Shown: positions 12,286-19,813 of the stretch, piece after piece | Layout of the letters: each line of letters opens with the position of its first letter | Numbering within the stretch: the first letter of the stretch is position 1 | The notes under the pieces: model-generated | The model's input: only the letters and a program-made list of their open reading frames with translations | Told to the model about the DNA's origin: nothing | Database searches by the model: none | DNA from: Bifidobacterium aemilianum | GTDB taxonomy: Bacteria > Actinomycetota > Actinomycetes > Actinomycetales > Bifidobacteriaceae | Direction of reading: 5' to 3' | NCBI RefSeq assembly: GCF_003315635.1 | Contig: NZ_PDCG01000003.1 | Location: 62,001 to 126,000, forward strand | Length of the DNA stretch: 64,000 bases | Translations under genes and position numbers: made by a program

Positions 12286-12322
12286 AAAGGCCCGCACCTC
12301 CACAAGGGGGTGCGGGCCTTTC
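12286..12322 (+). terminator. Rho-independent terminator after glgP
   Basis: An inverted repeat GGCCCGCACC ... GGTGCGGGCC with flanking AAA and TTT forms a GC-rich hairpin with a short loop, followed by TTTCT. It lies 130 bases beyond glgP. The A-tract on the other arm would let it also stop leftward transcripts. Confidence 0.85.
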
Positions 12323-12394
12323 TCTAGGCTTGAAGGCTCTGCCTGCTGACCTGCCTAGCTAGCTAGGCTGAGCAGACAGCCGATGGTAACCGGT

Positions 12395-12613
12395 TCAGGC
12401 GAGCTCTGCGGCGGGCTTGGCCTCATCGGCCTCGTCGTCGCCATCCTTGGCCAGTCCCAGATCGACCGGCGAGGAGCTGTTCTCCCAAGGCTCCTCCCAG
12501 GGGTCATAATCCGGGTTCTGCTGCTTGTACACATACAGGCAGCCCAATGCAGCAAGCAGTGCTCCGAACAGCAGTGCAAAGAATTTCCAACCGCTAGAGG
12601 ACTTATGTTCCAT
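12395..12613 (-). CDS. Small single-pass membrane protein
   Basis: A 72-residue protein with one membrane segment (residues about 10-28, FFALLFGALLAALGCLYVY) and a strongly acidic C-terminal half containing DPWEEPWENSS. AAGGAG precedes the ATG by about 7 bases. The family is not recognised and no catalytic motif is visible. It is divergent from the rhomboid gene. Confidence 0.7.
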   Translation of the reverse strand: MEHKSSSGWKFFALLFGALLAALGCLYVYKQQNPDYDPWEEPWENSSSPVDLGLAKDGDDEADEAKPAAELA

Positions 12614-12756
12614 AAGGCGGCTCCTTTCCTATTCATGCCGACTTGCACATCCAAGCCAACTCTTGCCCTTATCTTAGCCGATATATTGTAATGATTAGGT
12701 GCTTTGTGCCGATTGCCGCAAGCCTTCCGGTATCTGCTTTTCGCTAGAGTGGTGGG

Positions 12757-13476
12757 ATGCCTCAGATTAGCAAGCAGCAGCTGCGTTACCAGTGGAAGGC
12801 CGGCGGACCGGTCATTGTTTCGGCCATCATTGCCGTATGCCTTGTAGTGTGGCTGGTGGAGATCGCGCTCTATTTCGTCAGCACGCCGGCCTTCATGGCC
12901 ATGGTCGGCCAGGGTGCCTTCGCCCCGGCCCTGGCTCTGCAACGGCCCTGGACCGTGCTCACGGCCCTCTTCATGCATGCCCCCAACCTCTTCCATGTGC
13001 TCTTCAACATGCTGGCCCTCTGGTCGGTGGGGCCGCTCCTGGAACGTCTGATGGGCCACTGGCGGTTTCTGGCCCTCTACCTGATCTCCGGCCTGGGCGG
13101 GGCTGTCGGCATGGTGGTCTGGGACCGGGTGACGGGCAGCTGGCTCAACTCGGCCTATGGTGCCTCCGCGGCCCTCTTCGGCCTCTTCGCCGCCGTTCTG
13201 GTGGTCTACCGGCGGGTCGGTGCCGACATTCGCTCCATGCTGATTTGGATGGCCATCAACTTCGCCATGCCCCTGCTGACCCCACAGATCGCCTGGCAGG
13301 AGCATGTGGGCGGCTTCATTGTGGGCGGCCTGCTGACCTGGCTGCTGGTGGGAGGTCCGCGGGCCATGCGCAAGCGGTCCCTGACCGCACGGATGGCCCT
13401 CTATGGCGGCCTGCTGACTGTGATTCTGCTGCTGGTGCTGGTCCTCTGCCTGCCGACCAGCCCCTTCATGTCGTAG
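12757..13476 (+). CDS. Rhomboid-family intramembrane serine protease
   Basis: A 239-residue polytopic protein with six or seven membrane helices. The second conserved block has HAPNLFHVLFNMLALW, the loop-1/helix-2 HxxxN signature. The catalytic serine is in YGASAALFGLF (GxSx; the usual residue after Ser is Gly, here Ala), and the catalytic His is in WQEHVGGFIVGGLL. Rhomboids cleave single-pass membrane proteins within the bilayer. The gene neighbours crgA, as in other actinobacteria. TAGAGT ends 6 bases before the ATG, so translation is probably leaderless. Confidence 0.9.
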   Translation: MPQISKQQLRYQWKAGGPVIVSAIIAVCLVVWLVEIALYFVSTPAFMAMVGQGAFAPALALQRPWTVLTALFMHAPNLFHVLFNMLALWSVGPLLERLMGHWRFLALYLISGLGGAVGMVVWDRVTGSWLNSAYGASAALFGLFAAVLVVYRRVGADIRSMLIWMAINFAMPLLTPQIAWQEHVGGFIVGGLLTWLLVGGPRAMRKRSLTARMALYGGLLTVILLLVLVLCLPTSPFMS

Positions 13477-14009
13477 TTCGTTGTGCTGTGGCGCAGCATG
13501 CCGCACCCTGGCCTGGCATGGTGTACCGCAGCTGGCTGTAAAAGGCCCGACCTCCAGCTGGCTTATCCGCACTGACAGTTCGTCGAGCTGTAGGGCGGCC
13601 GGATTATGGACGGGTCTTGGAGATTTGGTGGACGAACGATGCTTTGGGCTTTCCGAAAACTACAAGGGTGTAGTTTTCCACAGCTGTGGATAGAAATGTG
13701 GATAACTGGGGTATAAGTGTGGATATCCGGGGTACGGACTGGGGATAACTTGTCCACTTGTCCACAGCTATGTGAGTAAAGGACAGTATTTTCAATGCTT
13801 AAGAAGGTGGATAACTTTTGTGGATACTTATCCACAAGGGTCCCTGCAGGCGTGCGCGTATAGAAAAATCCTGCGGACCCGCCACAGCGAATCCACAGGA
13901 TGATGTTCTCAGGGCCTCATGGCCAGCGGGCGAAGCTCATGCTCCGCCATGGCCGGCATCCGCTGTTTCCAGCAGCCAGACCGGCCGGCGCTAGTGCCCC
14001 AGTCTTGGT
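13477..14009. other. Non-coding region with DnaA-box cluster
   Basis: These 533 bases lie between the convergent rhomboid and crgA genes. No coding sequence is convincing. The region holds a perfect 10-base inverted repeat (GAAAACTACA/TGTAGTTTTC, 13655-13678, loop AGGG) and roughly eleven DnaA-box-like nonamers, listed separately. The stretch 13770-13830 is clearly more AT-rich than the surrounding sequence. Confidence 0.8.
13563..13836. other. Cluster of DnaA boxes, possible origin or DnaA-titration locus
   Basis: Exact TTATCCACA or its complement occurs at 13697-13705 and 13828-13836, and the actinobacterial variant TTGTCCACA at 13758-13766. Single-mismatch copies lie at 13563-13571, 13674-13682, 13685-13693, 13718-13726, 13740-13748, 13750-13758, 13806-13814 and 13819-13827. 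The last copy abuts the perfect box head-to-head. AT-rich sequence lies between the two halves. This density is what oriC or a DnaA-reservoir element shows. dnaA itself is not in the window. Confidence 0.72.
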
Positions 14010-14519
14010 TCAGCGCCACCACATGAGCATGATGAAGCCGACCATGATGATGGCGAAGGCCACGGCCAGATTCCAGTTGCCGATCGCCTTGATGGGGTAG
14101 CCAGTGGTCAGGTAGAAGACCACCGCCCAGATCAGCCCGATGATCATCAGAATGCAGGCCAGGGGCACATACCAGACCGGATTGGCCTTGGTCCCCTTAA
14201 CCGTCTCCTCGACACGCCGGGAGTTCTCAGCTTGGCGCTGGGCGATCCGCCGCATCTGCGGGGTCATGTCCCTCTTGTCGGCGGAGGAATCGAGCAGGGC
14301 CTCGATCTTATCCATGGGCAGGGCGGCCAGTGCGGACTCCTCCTCGGTCATGTCCTCGGCCTCAGTGCTATCCGTGCCCTCAGTCTTGACCTCGTCCTTG
14401 TTGTCCTTCGCAACCTGGGTGGTTGCTTCGGGCTTGTCGGTGGTCTCCTCGTGGTCCTCATGTGAGGCGGTCACGGTGTCCTCCAGCGGCTCTTCGTCAG
14501 CCATAAGCGTAGTCTCCAT
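14010..14519 (-). CDS. crgA: Cell-division protein CrgA
   Basis: The C-terminal ~90 residues match the actinobacterial septation regulator CrgA: a charged stretch, NPVWYVPLACILMIIGLIWAV (helix 1), FYLTTGYPI, then NWNLAVAFAIIMVGFIMLMWW (helix 2) at the extreme end. The N-terminal half is an acidic, Glu/Asp/Thr-rich extension absent from the compact ~90-residue homologues. CrgA recruits divisome proteins and links FtsZ to peptidoglycan synthesis. Two starts compete: ATG 14519 has TAGCCT 5 bases upstream (leaderless-like), and ATG 14504 has GGAG at good spacing. It is divergent from DUF881. Confidence 0.9.
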   Translation of the reverse strand: METTLMADEEPLEDTVTASHEDHEETTDKPEATTQVAKDNKDEVKTEGTDSTEAEDMTEEESALAALPMDKIEALLDSSADKRDMTPQMRRIAQRQAENSRRVEETVKGTKANPVWYVPLACILMIIGLIWAVVFYLTTGYPIKAIGNWNLAVAFAIIMVGFIMLMWWR

Positions 14520-14521
14520 TC

Positions 14522-14531
14522 GATAGGCTAG
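14522..14531. promoter_or_regulatory. Putative divergent -10 region, crgA/DUF881
   Basis: GATAGGCTAG lies in the 89-base gap between divergent genes. It contains TAGGCT on the plus strand and TAGCCT on the minus strand. The same ten bases recur immediately before fprA (38760-38769), where they fit a -10 element with TTGCGG 16 bases upstream. Confidence 0.45.
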
Positions 14532-14608
14532 AACTCATATTAGTGGGTACACTCGAAAGCGGCCAATATTACACACTATTACCTGGTGCCAACCGAAGGA
14601 AATACGAT

Positions 14609-15397
14609 ATGGCGAAGCAGACTGCGAAACGGCCGGGCAAGGCTCCCACGGCCAGGCATGGGGTCAAACGCTCACGCCTGGGCTCCATCGCCGTCTTCGT
14701 CATCGTGGCGCTGTTCGGCTACCTGCTCATGGCAAACATGCAGGTCAACCGGTCCGTCGCCGTCACCTCGGACGCCGCAGATCTGGTGGCCCAACGGGTC
14801 CAGCATGTCAGCAAGCTTCAGGCAGAGGTCAAGGACCTGAGCTCCCAGATCAACACCTTCAACAACATCGGCGTGGCCGATTCCCAGGCACAGAAGGACC
14901 AATCCAGCGATGACGCCGGCTCCGGCACCATGCTTCCGGCCGTCACCGGCCCCGGCATCAGTGTGACCCTCGCCGACTCACCCCTCTGGGAGAACGCCGT
15001 GGGCAGTTCCGGGTCCGCGCCCAACATCAACGATTACGTGATACACCAGCAGGATATCGAGGCCGTGGTCAACGCCCTATGGAAGGGTGGAGCAGAGGCA
15101 ATGATGATCCAGGACCAGCGGGTCCTCTTCAACTCGGCCGTGATCTGCAAGGGCAATGTGCTGATGCTTCAGGGCAAGAAGTACGCACCCCCCTACACGG
15201 TCTCGGCCATCGGCCCGGCCGACGACATGAACCGGGCCCTGGACGAGTCCCAGGCCATCGGTGTCTACAAGGAATATGTGTCCGCCTTCGGACTGGGCTG
15301 GAAGGTGGAGACCAAGAAGAACCTGCGGTTCCCCGAGTCACCGGTCCTGCAGCCCATGAGGTACGCCTCTGTTCCGCATAAGGAAGGCAAGAACTGA
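14609..15397 (+). CDS. DUF881 membrane-anchored coiled-coil protein
   Basis: A 262-residue protein with a short basic N-terminus, one membrane helix (about residues 30-52), then a coiled-coil segment (VQHVSKLQAEVKDLSSQIN) and the extracellular DUF881 core (TGPGISVTLADSPL; VNALWKGGAEAMMIQDQR). DUF881 genes sit beside pknB/srtE or ftsQ clusters in actinobacteria and are believed to act at the envelope; the exact job is unknown. The start follows GAAGGA. The stop is two bases before the srtE start, so the two are one transcript. Confidence 0.88.
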   Translation: MAKQTAKRPGKAPTARHGVKRSRLGSIAVFVIVALFGYLLMANMQVNRSVAVTSDAADLVAQRVQHVSKLQAEVKDLSSQINTFNNIGVADSQAQKDQSSDDAGSGTMLPAVTGPGISVTLADSPLWENAVGSSGSAPNINDYVIHQQDIEAVVNALWKGGAEAMMIQDQRVLFNSAVICKGNVLMLQGKKYAPPYTVSAIGPADDMNRALDESQAIGVYKEYVSAFGLGWKVETKKNLRFPESPVLQPMRYASVPHKEGKN

Positions 15398-15399
15398 GC

Positions 15400-16614
15400 A
15401 TGACAGACAGCACCAACGACCTTGACCTCTCTGAGTATCTCCGTTTGCTTGACGCCGAAGAGTCGGCCCAGGCCAGTGGGTCCGGCAACCCCCACGATGG
15501 CGGGCAGGGCCATGGGCAGGGCCCCAGCCACCGCAGGGGCGGCAAACCCACTTGGAAGAAGATCTTAGGCCTGCTGGCCGAGCTCCTGGTCTCCATAGCG
15601 GCGATACTGGCCCTCTACGTGGTCTGGCTCCTCTGGTGGACCGGCGCCCAGTCCGACCACCAGCAACTGCTGACGCGCGAGAGCAGCAACTGGTCCAGTC
15701 CCGCCCAGCACAAGGACCTGAAGATAGCCGAGCCCCAGGTTGGAGAGGTGCCCGTTCAGCCCTCCAAGATCTCAGAGGGCGAGCTGATGGCCGAGATGTA
15801 CGTGCCACGCTTCGGCAAGCAGTGGATGCACAATATCGTCGAGGGCACCGACCAGAAGATACTCAATGAGCATGGCATGGGCCATTACGTTGACACGCAG
15901 CACCCAGGGGATGTCGGCAACTTCGCAGTGGCTGGGCATCGCAACGGCTATGGGCAGCCCCTGGGCGACATCGACAAGTTCCAGGATGGCGACCCGATTG
16001 TGGTGAGGACTAAGGATTACTGGTACATCTACCTCTACCAAAGCCACGAGATCGTGACCCCGGAGCAGGTGGAGACCATAGCGCCGGTGCCGGACCACCC
16101 GGAGATGTCACCCAGCAAGCGCATGATTACCCTGACCACCTGCGAGCCCAAGTACTCGTCTCCCACCCACCGCTGGATTGCCCACGGCGAACTCAAATAC
16201 TGGGCCAAGGTCGCCGACGGCGTGCCGGCCGAGCTGGCCAGCAAGGACGCCTCCGGTTCGGTCCAGTTCATCAATGAGGGCAAGGTGTCGCCTGCGGCCC
16301 GGCTGGGTTCCCTGCTGCCGGTCATGCTGGTCATGCTGGCCGCCTATCTGATTATCTTCCTCGCCGCGGCCGTGGCCTGGCGCTGGCCCCGCCTCAAGGA
16401 GATTCGTCAGGGCCTGCGCACCCAGCCCGACCCCAGCTTCTACGGCTTCATCTACCGCCACCAGCCCGGGCCCGCCCTGGTCAGAGCAATCCTCCTGGTC
16501 CTCCTGCTCCTGCTGGTGTCGGCCGCGCTGCTCCAATGGGTCTACCCCTGGAGTACCGCCAACATCCCCTTCCTGCGCGAGCTATCCAACTACGGGACCC
16601 TCGACGCCTCCTAG
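15400..16614 (+). CDS. srtE: Class E sortase
   Basis: A 404-residue transpeptidase that attaches sorting-signal proteins to the wall. An N-terminal cytoplasmic tail is followed by a membrane helix (about 55-78), the catalytic domain (about 125-270) and two more hydrophobic segments near the C-terminus. Catalytic residues are visible: His in VAGHRNGYG, Cys in ITLTTCEPKYSSPTHRWI, with the Arg of that block. Class E sortases recognise LAxTG rather than LPxTG. The adhesin at 47634-52853 ends in LAETG, making it a probable substrate. The gene ends at a shared terminator with pknB. Confidence 0.92.
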   Translation: MTDSTNDLDLSEYLRLLDAEESAQASGSGNPHDGGQGHGQGPSHRRGGKPTWKKILGLLAELLVSIAAILALYVVWLLWWTGAQSDHQQLLTRESSNWSSPAQHKDLKIAEPQVGEVPVQPSKISEGELMAEMYVPRFGKQWMHNIVEGTDQKILNEHGMGHYVDTQHPGDVGNFAVAGHRNGYGQPLGDIDKFQDGDPIVVRTKDYWYIYLYQSHEIVTPEQVETIAPVPDHPEMSPSKRMITLTTCEPKYSSPTHRWIAHGELKYWAKVADGVPAELASKDASGSVQFINEGKVSPAARLGSLLPVMLVMLAAYLIIFLAAAVAWRWPRLKEIRQGLRTQPDPSFYGFIYRHQPGPALVRAILLVLLLLLVSAALLQWVYPWSTANIPFLRELSNYGTLDAS

Positions 16615-16631
16615 CGGGGAATCCCAATAAC

Positions 16632-16670
16632 AGGAGGACCTACCAGAGACATGCCCTGGTAGGTCCTCCT
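16632..16670. terminator. Bidirectional terminator between srtE and pknB
   Basis: A perfect 15-base inverted repeat (AGGAGGACCTACCAG / CTGGTAGGTCCTCCT) with a 9-base loop lies 18 bases after srtE and 22 bases after the pknB stop on the other strand. It is followed by TTGTTAT on the plus strand and a TTATTGGG-like tail on the minus strand. Confidence 0.9.
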
Positions 16671-16691
16671 TGTTATACGGAACCCTGCGGA

Positions 16692-18773
16692 TCAGTTCTT
16701 GTTGCCCTGCTGGCTGCCGTTACCCATACCGGTGCCGCCTCCATTGCTACCGGCGCCTGAGCTGTTGCCGGAGTTGGCGGTCTGGGTGGGCTTGACGGTC
16801 AGGTTGACGGTGGAGCCCTTGTCGACCTTGGCGCCCGCCACCGGGTCCTGGTGGTCGACGATGTCGGTATCGCTGCCCCCATTGGGCAGGCCTGCGGCGA
16901 GCCCCTGCTGGCTGAGCAGGAACCTGGCCTGGCCCAGGGTCATACCCGTGGTATTGGGCACGCTGACCTGTTCCTTGCCCTGGGAGACGTAGACCACGAT
17001 GGTTCCGCGCTGCTCGATGGCGGTACCAGAGCCGGGCTCCACGCGGGTGACGGAATCCTTGGGTACCGTGTCGGAATACTCACTGTTGACCTGGGTGCTG
17101 AAGCCCTGCTTGCTCAGGTTGGCCAGGACGGCGTCCTTGGGTTGGCCGACCAGGCCGTCCGGCACCTTGGTCATGCCCGAGGAGATGTAGAGCATCAGGG
17201 TGGAGCCCTTGTCGATGGCCTGGCCGGCGGCGGGGTCGGTGCGGGTGACCTTGTCCTTGGGCACGTCCTGGCTGTCTTCGGTCTGGGTGCTGGGGGTGAC
17301 CTTGAAGCCGGCCTTCTCCAGGACGGACCTGGCCTCCTCCTGGCTGCGCCCCTTGACTTCTGGAATCTTGACTGCCTTGGGGCCGGCCGAGAACCAGACG
17401 GTGACGGTGGAGCCCTTGGCCACCTTGCTGCCGCCCTTGGGGGACTGCTTGGTGAAGGTGCCCTCGGGTTCCGAGGAGTCCGTGTCCTGCTTGACCTGCA
17501 TCTTCAGGCCGGCCTCGGTGAGCTTCTCCCGGGCCCGGTCCTCGGTGGTGGTGTCGCTGAAGGTGGGGACCACGACCTGGTCGATACCCTTGCCGACGCC
17601 CTTCAGGAAGAAGACAAGGCCCACGATGGCGGCGATTAGCAGCAGGCTTCCGATGACGGAACCGATGATGATCTTCTTCTTGCGCTTGGCCTTGGCCTCC
17701 GTGGCCTGCTCGGACCGGGTCTTGAGCTGGGTGCCGACGGCCTGGGGGGCCATGGTCGCCTCGAACTGGCCGGTCACCGGGTTGAAGGCCTGGGTGGCGG
17801 CGGTCTCGATGGGGCTCATGGCCTGGGTGGCGGCCGTCTGCTCGGCCTGCTTGCGGGCCTTCATATTGGCCAGGTCTGCCAGGGGGTTGAAGTTGGCGGC
17901 GACCGGTACCCCGCCGTTCATGAAGGTCAGGATATCGTTCTTGAACTCGGCGGCCGTCGCGTAGCGGTTCTGCCGGTCCTTGGCCATGGCCTTGGCGCAG
18001 ATCTGGTCCCACATCTTGGGCAGACCGGGCACCATGGTCGAGGGCGGCACAGCCACCTCGGAGACGTGCTGGTAGGCGATGGCCACGGCTGAGTCGCCGG
18101 TGAAGGGCGGTTTGCCGGTCAGCATCTCATAGAGGACGCAGCCGGCCGAGTAGAGGTCGGAGCGCATGTCCACGGTCTCGCCGCGCGCCTGCTCGGGGGA
18201 GAGGTACTGGGCCGTGCCCACCACGCCCTGGGACTGGGTCATGGTCGCCACGGAGTCGTCCAGGGCCCGGGCGATGCCGAAGTCCATGACCTTGACCATG
18301 CCCTGCTCGGAGATCATGATGTTGCCGGGCTTGATGTCCCGATGGATGACGCCCATCCGGTGGGAGTATTCCAGGGCGTTGAGCACGCCTATCATGACCT
18401 GTTCGGCATCCCGCTGGCTCAGGGGGCCGTTGGCCTTGATGATGTCGCGCAGGGTCTGGCCTTTGACGTACTCCATGACCAGATAGGGCACCCGTTCGGT
18501 GCGGCCGGCCTCGTCGGTCATCGTCTCCTCGCCGGAGTCGTAGATGTTGACAATGTTGGGATTGTTCATCTGCGCCACGGAGTGGGCCTCCCGGCGGAAG
18601 CGGGAGAGGAAGATGTCATCATTGGCCAGGTCCGAGTGCATCATCTTCAGGGCCACGGTCCGGCCAAGACGGGTGTCCAGAGCCGTGTAGACCTGGGCCA
18701 TGCCACCACGGCCGATCAGCTGGCCGATCTGATAGCGGCCGTTCGCCAATGAAGCGGGCATCGTGTTGCTCAT
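16692..18773 (-). CDS. pknB: Serine/threonine kinase PknB with four PASTA domains
   Basis: A 693-residue transmembrane sensor kinase. The kinase domain (about 12-275) has the glycine loop IGRGGMAQVY, VALKMM lysine, HRDIKPGNIM catalytic loop and DFGIA. A juxtamembrane linker rich in Ala/Thr/Gln precedes a basic KRKKK stop and one membrane helix (about 370-392). Four PASTA repeats follow (each ~66 residues, e.g. VKIPEVKGRSQEEARSVLEKAG), which sense muropeptides or lipid II. The tail is Gly/Asn-rich. The start ATG overlaps the pknA stop as ATGA with GGAAGG upstream, indicating translational coupling. Confidence 0.96.
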   Translation of the reverse strand: MSNTMPASLANGRYQIGQLIGRGGMAQVYTALDTRLGRTVALKMMHSDLANDDIFLSRFRREAHSVAQMNNPNIVNIYDSGEETMTDEAGRTERVPYLVMEYVKGQTLRDIIKANGPLSQRDAEQVMIGVLNALEYSHRMGVIHRDIKPGNIMISEQGMVKVMDFGIARALDDSVATMTQSQGVVGTAQYLSPEQARGETVDMRSDLYSAGCVLYEMLTGKPPFTGDSAVAIAYQHVSEVAVPPSTMVPGLPKMWDQICAKAMAKDRQNRYATAAEFKNDILTFMNGGVPVAANFNPLADLANMKARKQAEQTAATQAMSPIETAATQAFNPVTGQFEATMAPQAVGTQLKTRSEQATEAKAKRKKKIIIGSVIGSLLLIAAIVGLVFFLKGVGKGIDQVVVPTFSDTTTEDRAREKLTEAGLKMQVKQDTDSSEPEGTFTKQSPKGGSKVAKGSTVTVWFSAGPKAVKIPEVKGRSQEEARSVLEKAGFKVTPSTQTEDSQDVPKDKVTRTDPAAGQAIDKGSTLMLYISSGMTKVPDGLVGQPKDAVLANLSKQGFSTQVNSEYSDTVPKDSVTRVEPGSGTAIEQRGTIVVYVSQGKEQVSVPNTTGMTLGQARFLLSQQGLAAGLPNGGSDTDIVDHQDPVAGAKVDKGSTVNLTVKPTQTANSGNSSGAGSNGGGTGMGNGSQQGNKN

Positions 18774-19813
18774 TGCTGGTCCTTCCAATCTTCGTTACCC
18801 TGGGAATTTGCCTTACGTGATTTCGCGCTGTCCTGCGGATGCGACGTCCCCTCCGAAGCGCCCTGACCGACTCTACCCTGCAAACCGGTCAAGAGTTGTT
18901 GCCCATGGGGTCTTGAGGCCACACGTCTGGGCAACCGCCGCCCAGATGAGACCACGGTGGTTGAATCGCTCAGCATGGTCTGCTGGTCCAGGAGCCGCCG
19001 TTCTATACGCGACAGGGTCCTGGAGACGACCAGGGCGTCCTTGGGTCTGTCTTGCGGATCCTTGGAGAGCATGGACATGATGAACTGCCGCAATTGCAGG
19101 TCCACCGAATCCGGTAGGGGCGGGACCGGGTCGTTGACGTGGGCGGCCGCGATGTCGACCGGCGTCGCCCCGGTGAAGGGCCGGTGGCCGCACAGGCCCT
19201 CGTAGGCAACGACCCCCAAGGAGTAGATGTCGGACTGGGGGGTGGCCTGCTGGCCCTGGGCCTGCTCAGGTGAGATGTACTGGGCGGTGCCCACCACCAT
19301 GCCGTCCTGGGTGATGGATTCCTGGTTGCTGGAGGTGGAGATCCCGAAATCGGTGATCTTGACCTCGCCCTCTTCGGAGACCATGATGTTGGCCGGCTTC
19401 ACGTCACGGTGAATGATCCCATGGGAGTGGGCGATGAAGAGCCCCCGGGCCGTCTGAATCAGGATGGGCAGGAGCTCGGTGGCCTCCAGGATCCCCTTGC
19501 GATGGAAGAGGTCGGCCAGGGAGTCGCTGGGCACGTATTCCATGATCAGGAAGCCGATGCCGTCGTGCTCGTAGTATTCAAAGAGAGCGGCGATGTTGGG
19601 GTGGGCCAGATTGGCTGAATTGTGGGCCTCGGTCCGCAGCCGGCGCACCTTGGTCTCCACATTCTTCCCGCTATCGGCACGCAGGGCCTTGATGGCCACC
19701 ACCCGGCCCAGCTGGATGTCGTAGCCCTTCCAGACCTCGCCCATACCGCCTTGGGCCAGACGCTGGTCGAGTCGGTAGCGCCGGTGAATGAGCTGTCCTT
19801 CAATGAGTTTCAT
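18770..19813 (-). CDS. pknA: Serine/threonine kinase, PknA-like
   Basis: A 347-residue kinase with the full catalytic set: LAQGGMGEVWKG, VVAIKAL, HRDVKPANIM, TDFGIST and the APE-equivalent QYISPEQAQG. It occupies the pknA position of the actinobacterial growth-regulation operon, phosphorylating division and wall enzymes. After residue ~275 the tail is polar and basic (RRLPRRVASRPHG...) and shows no membrane helix, whereas PknA homologues often carry one; this copy looks cytoplasmic. Both ends overlap neighbours by ATGA. Confidence 0.92.
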   Translation of the reverse strand: MKLIEGQLIHRRYRLDQRLAQGGMGEVWKGYDIQLGRVVAIKALRADSGKNVETKVRRLRTEAHNSANLAHPNIAALFEYYEHDGIGFLIMEYVPSDSLADLFHRKGILEATELLPILIQTARGLFIAHSHGIIHRDVKPANIMVSEEGEVKITDFGISTSSNQESITQDGMVVGTAQYISPEQAQGQQATPQSDIYSLGVVAYEGLCGHRPFTGATPVDIAAAHVNDPVPPLPDSVDLQLRQFIMSMLSKDPQDRPKDALVVSRTLSRIERRLLDQQTMLSDSTTVVSSGRRLPRRVASRPHGQQLLTGLQGRVGQGASEGTSHPQDSAKSRKANSQGNEDWKDQQ

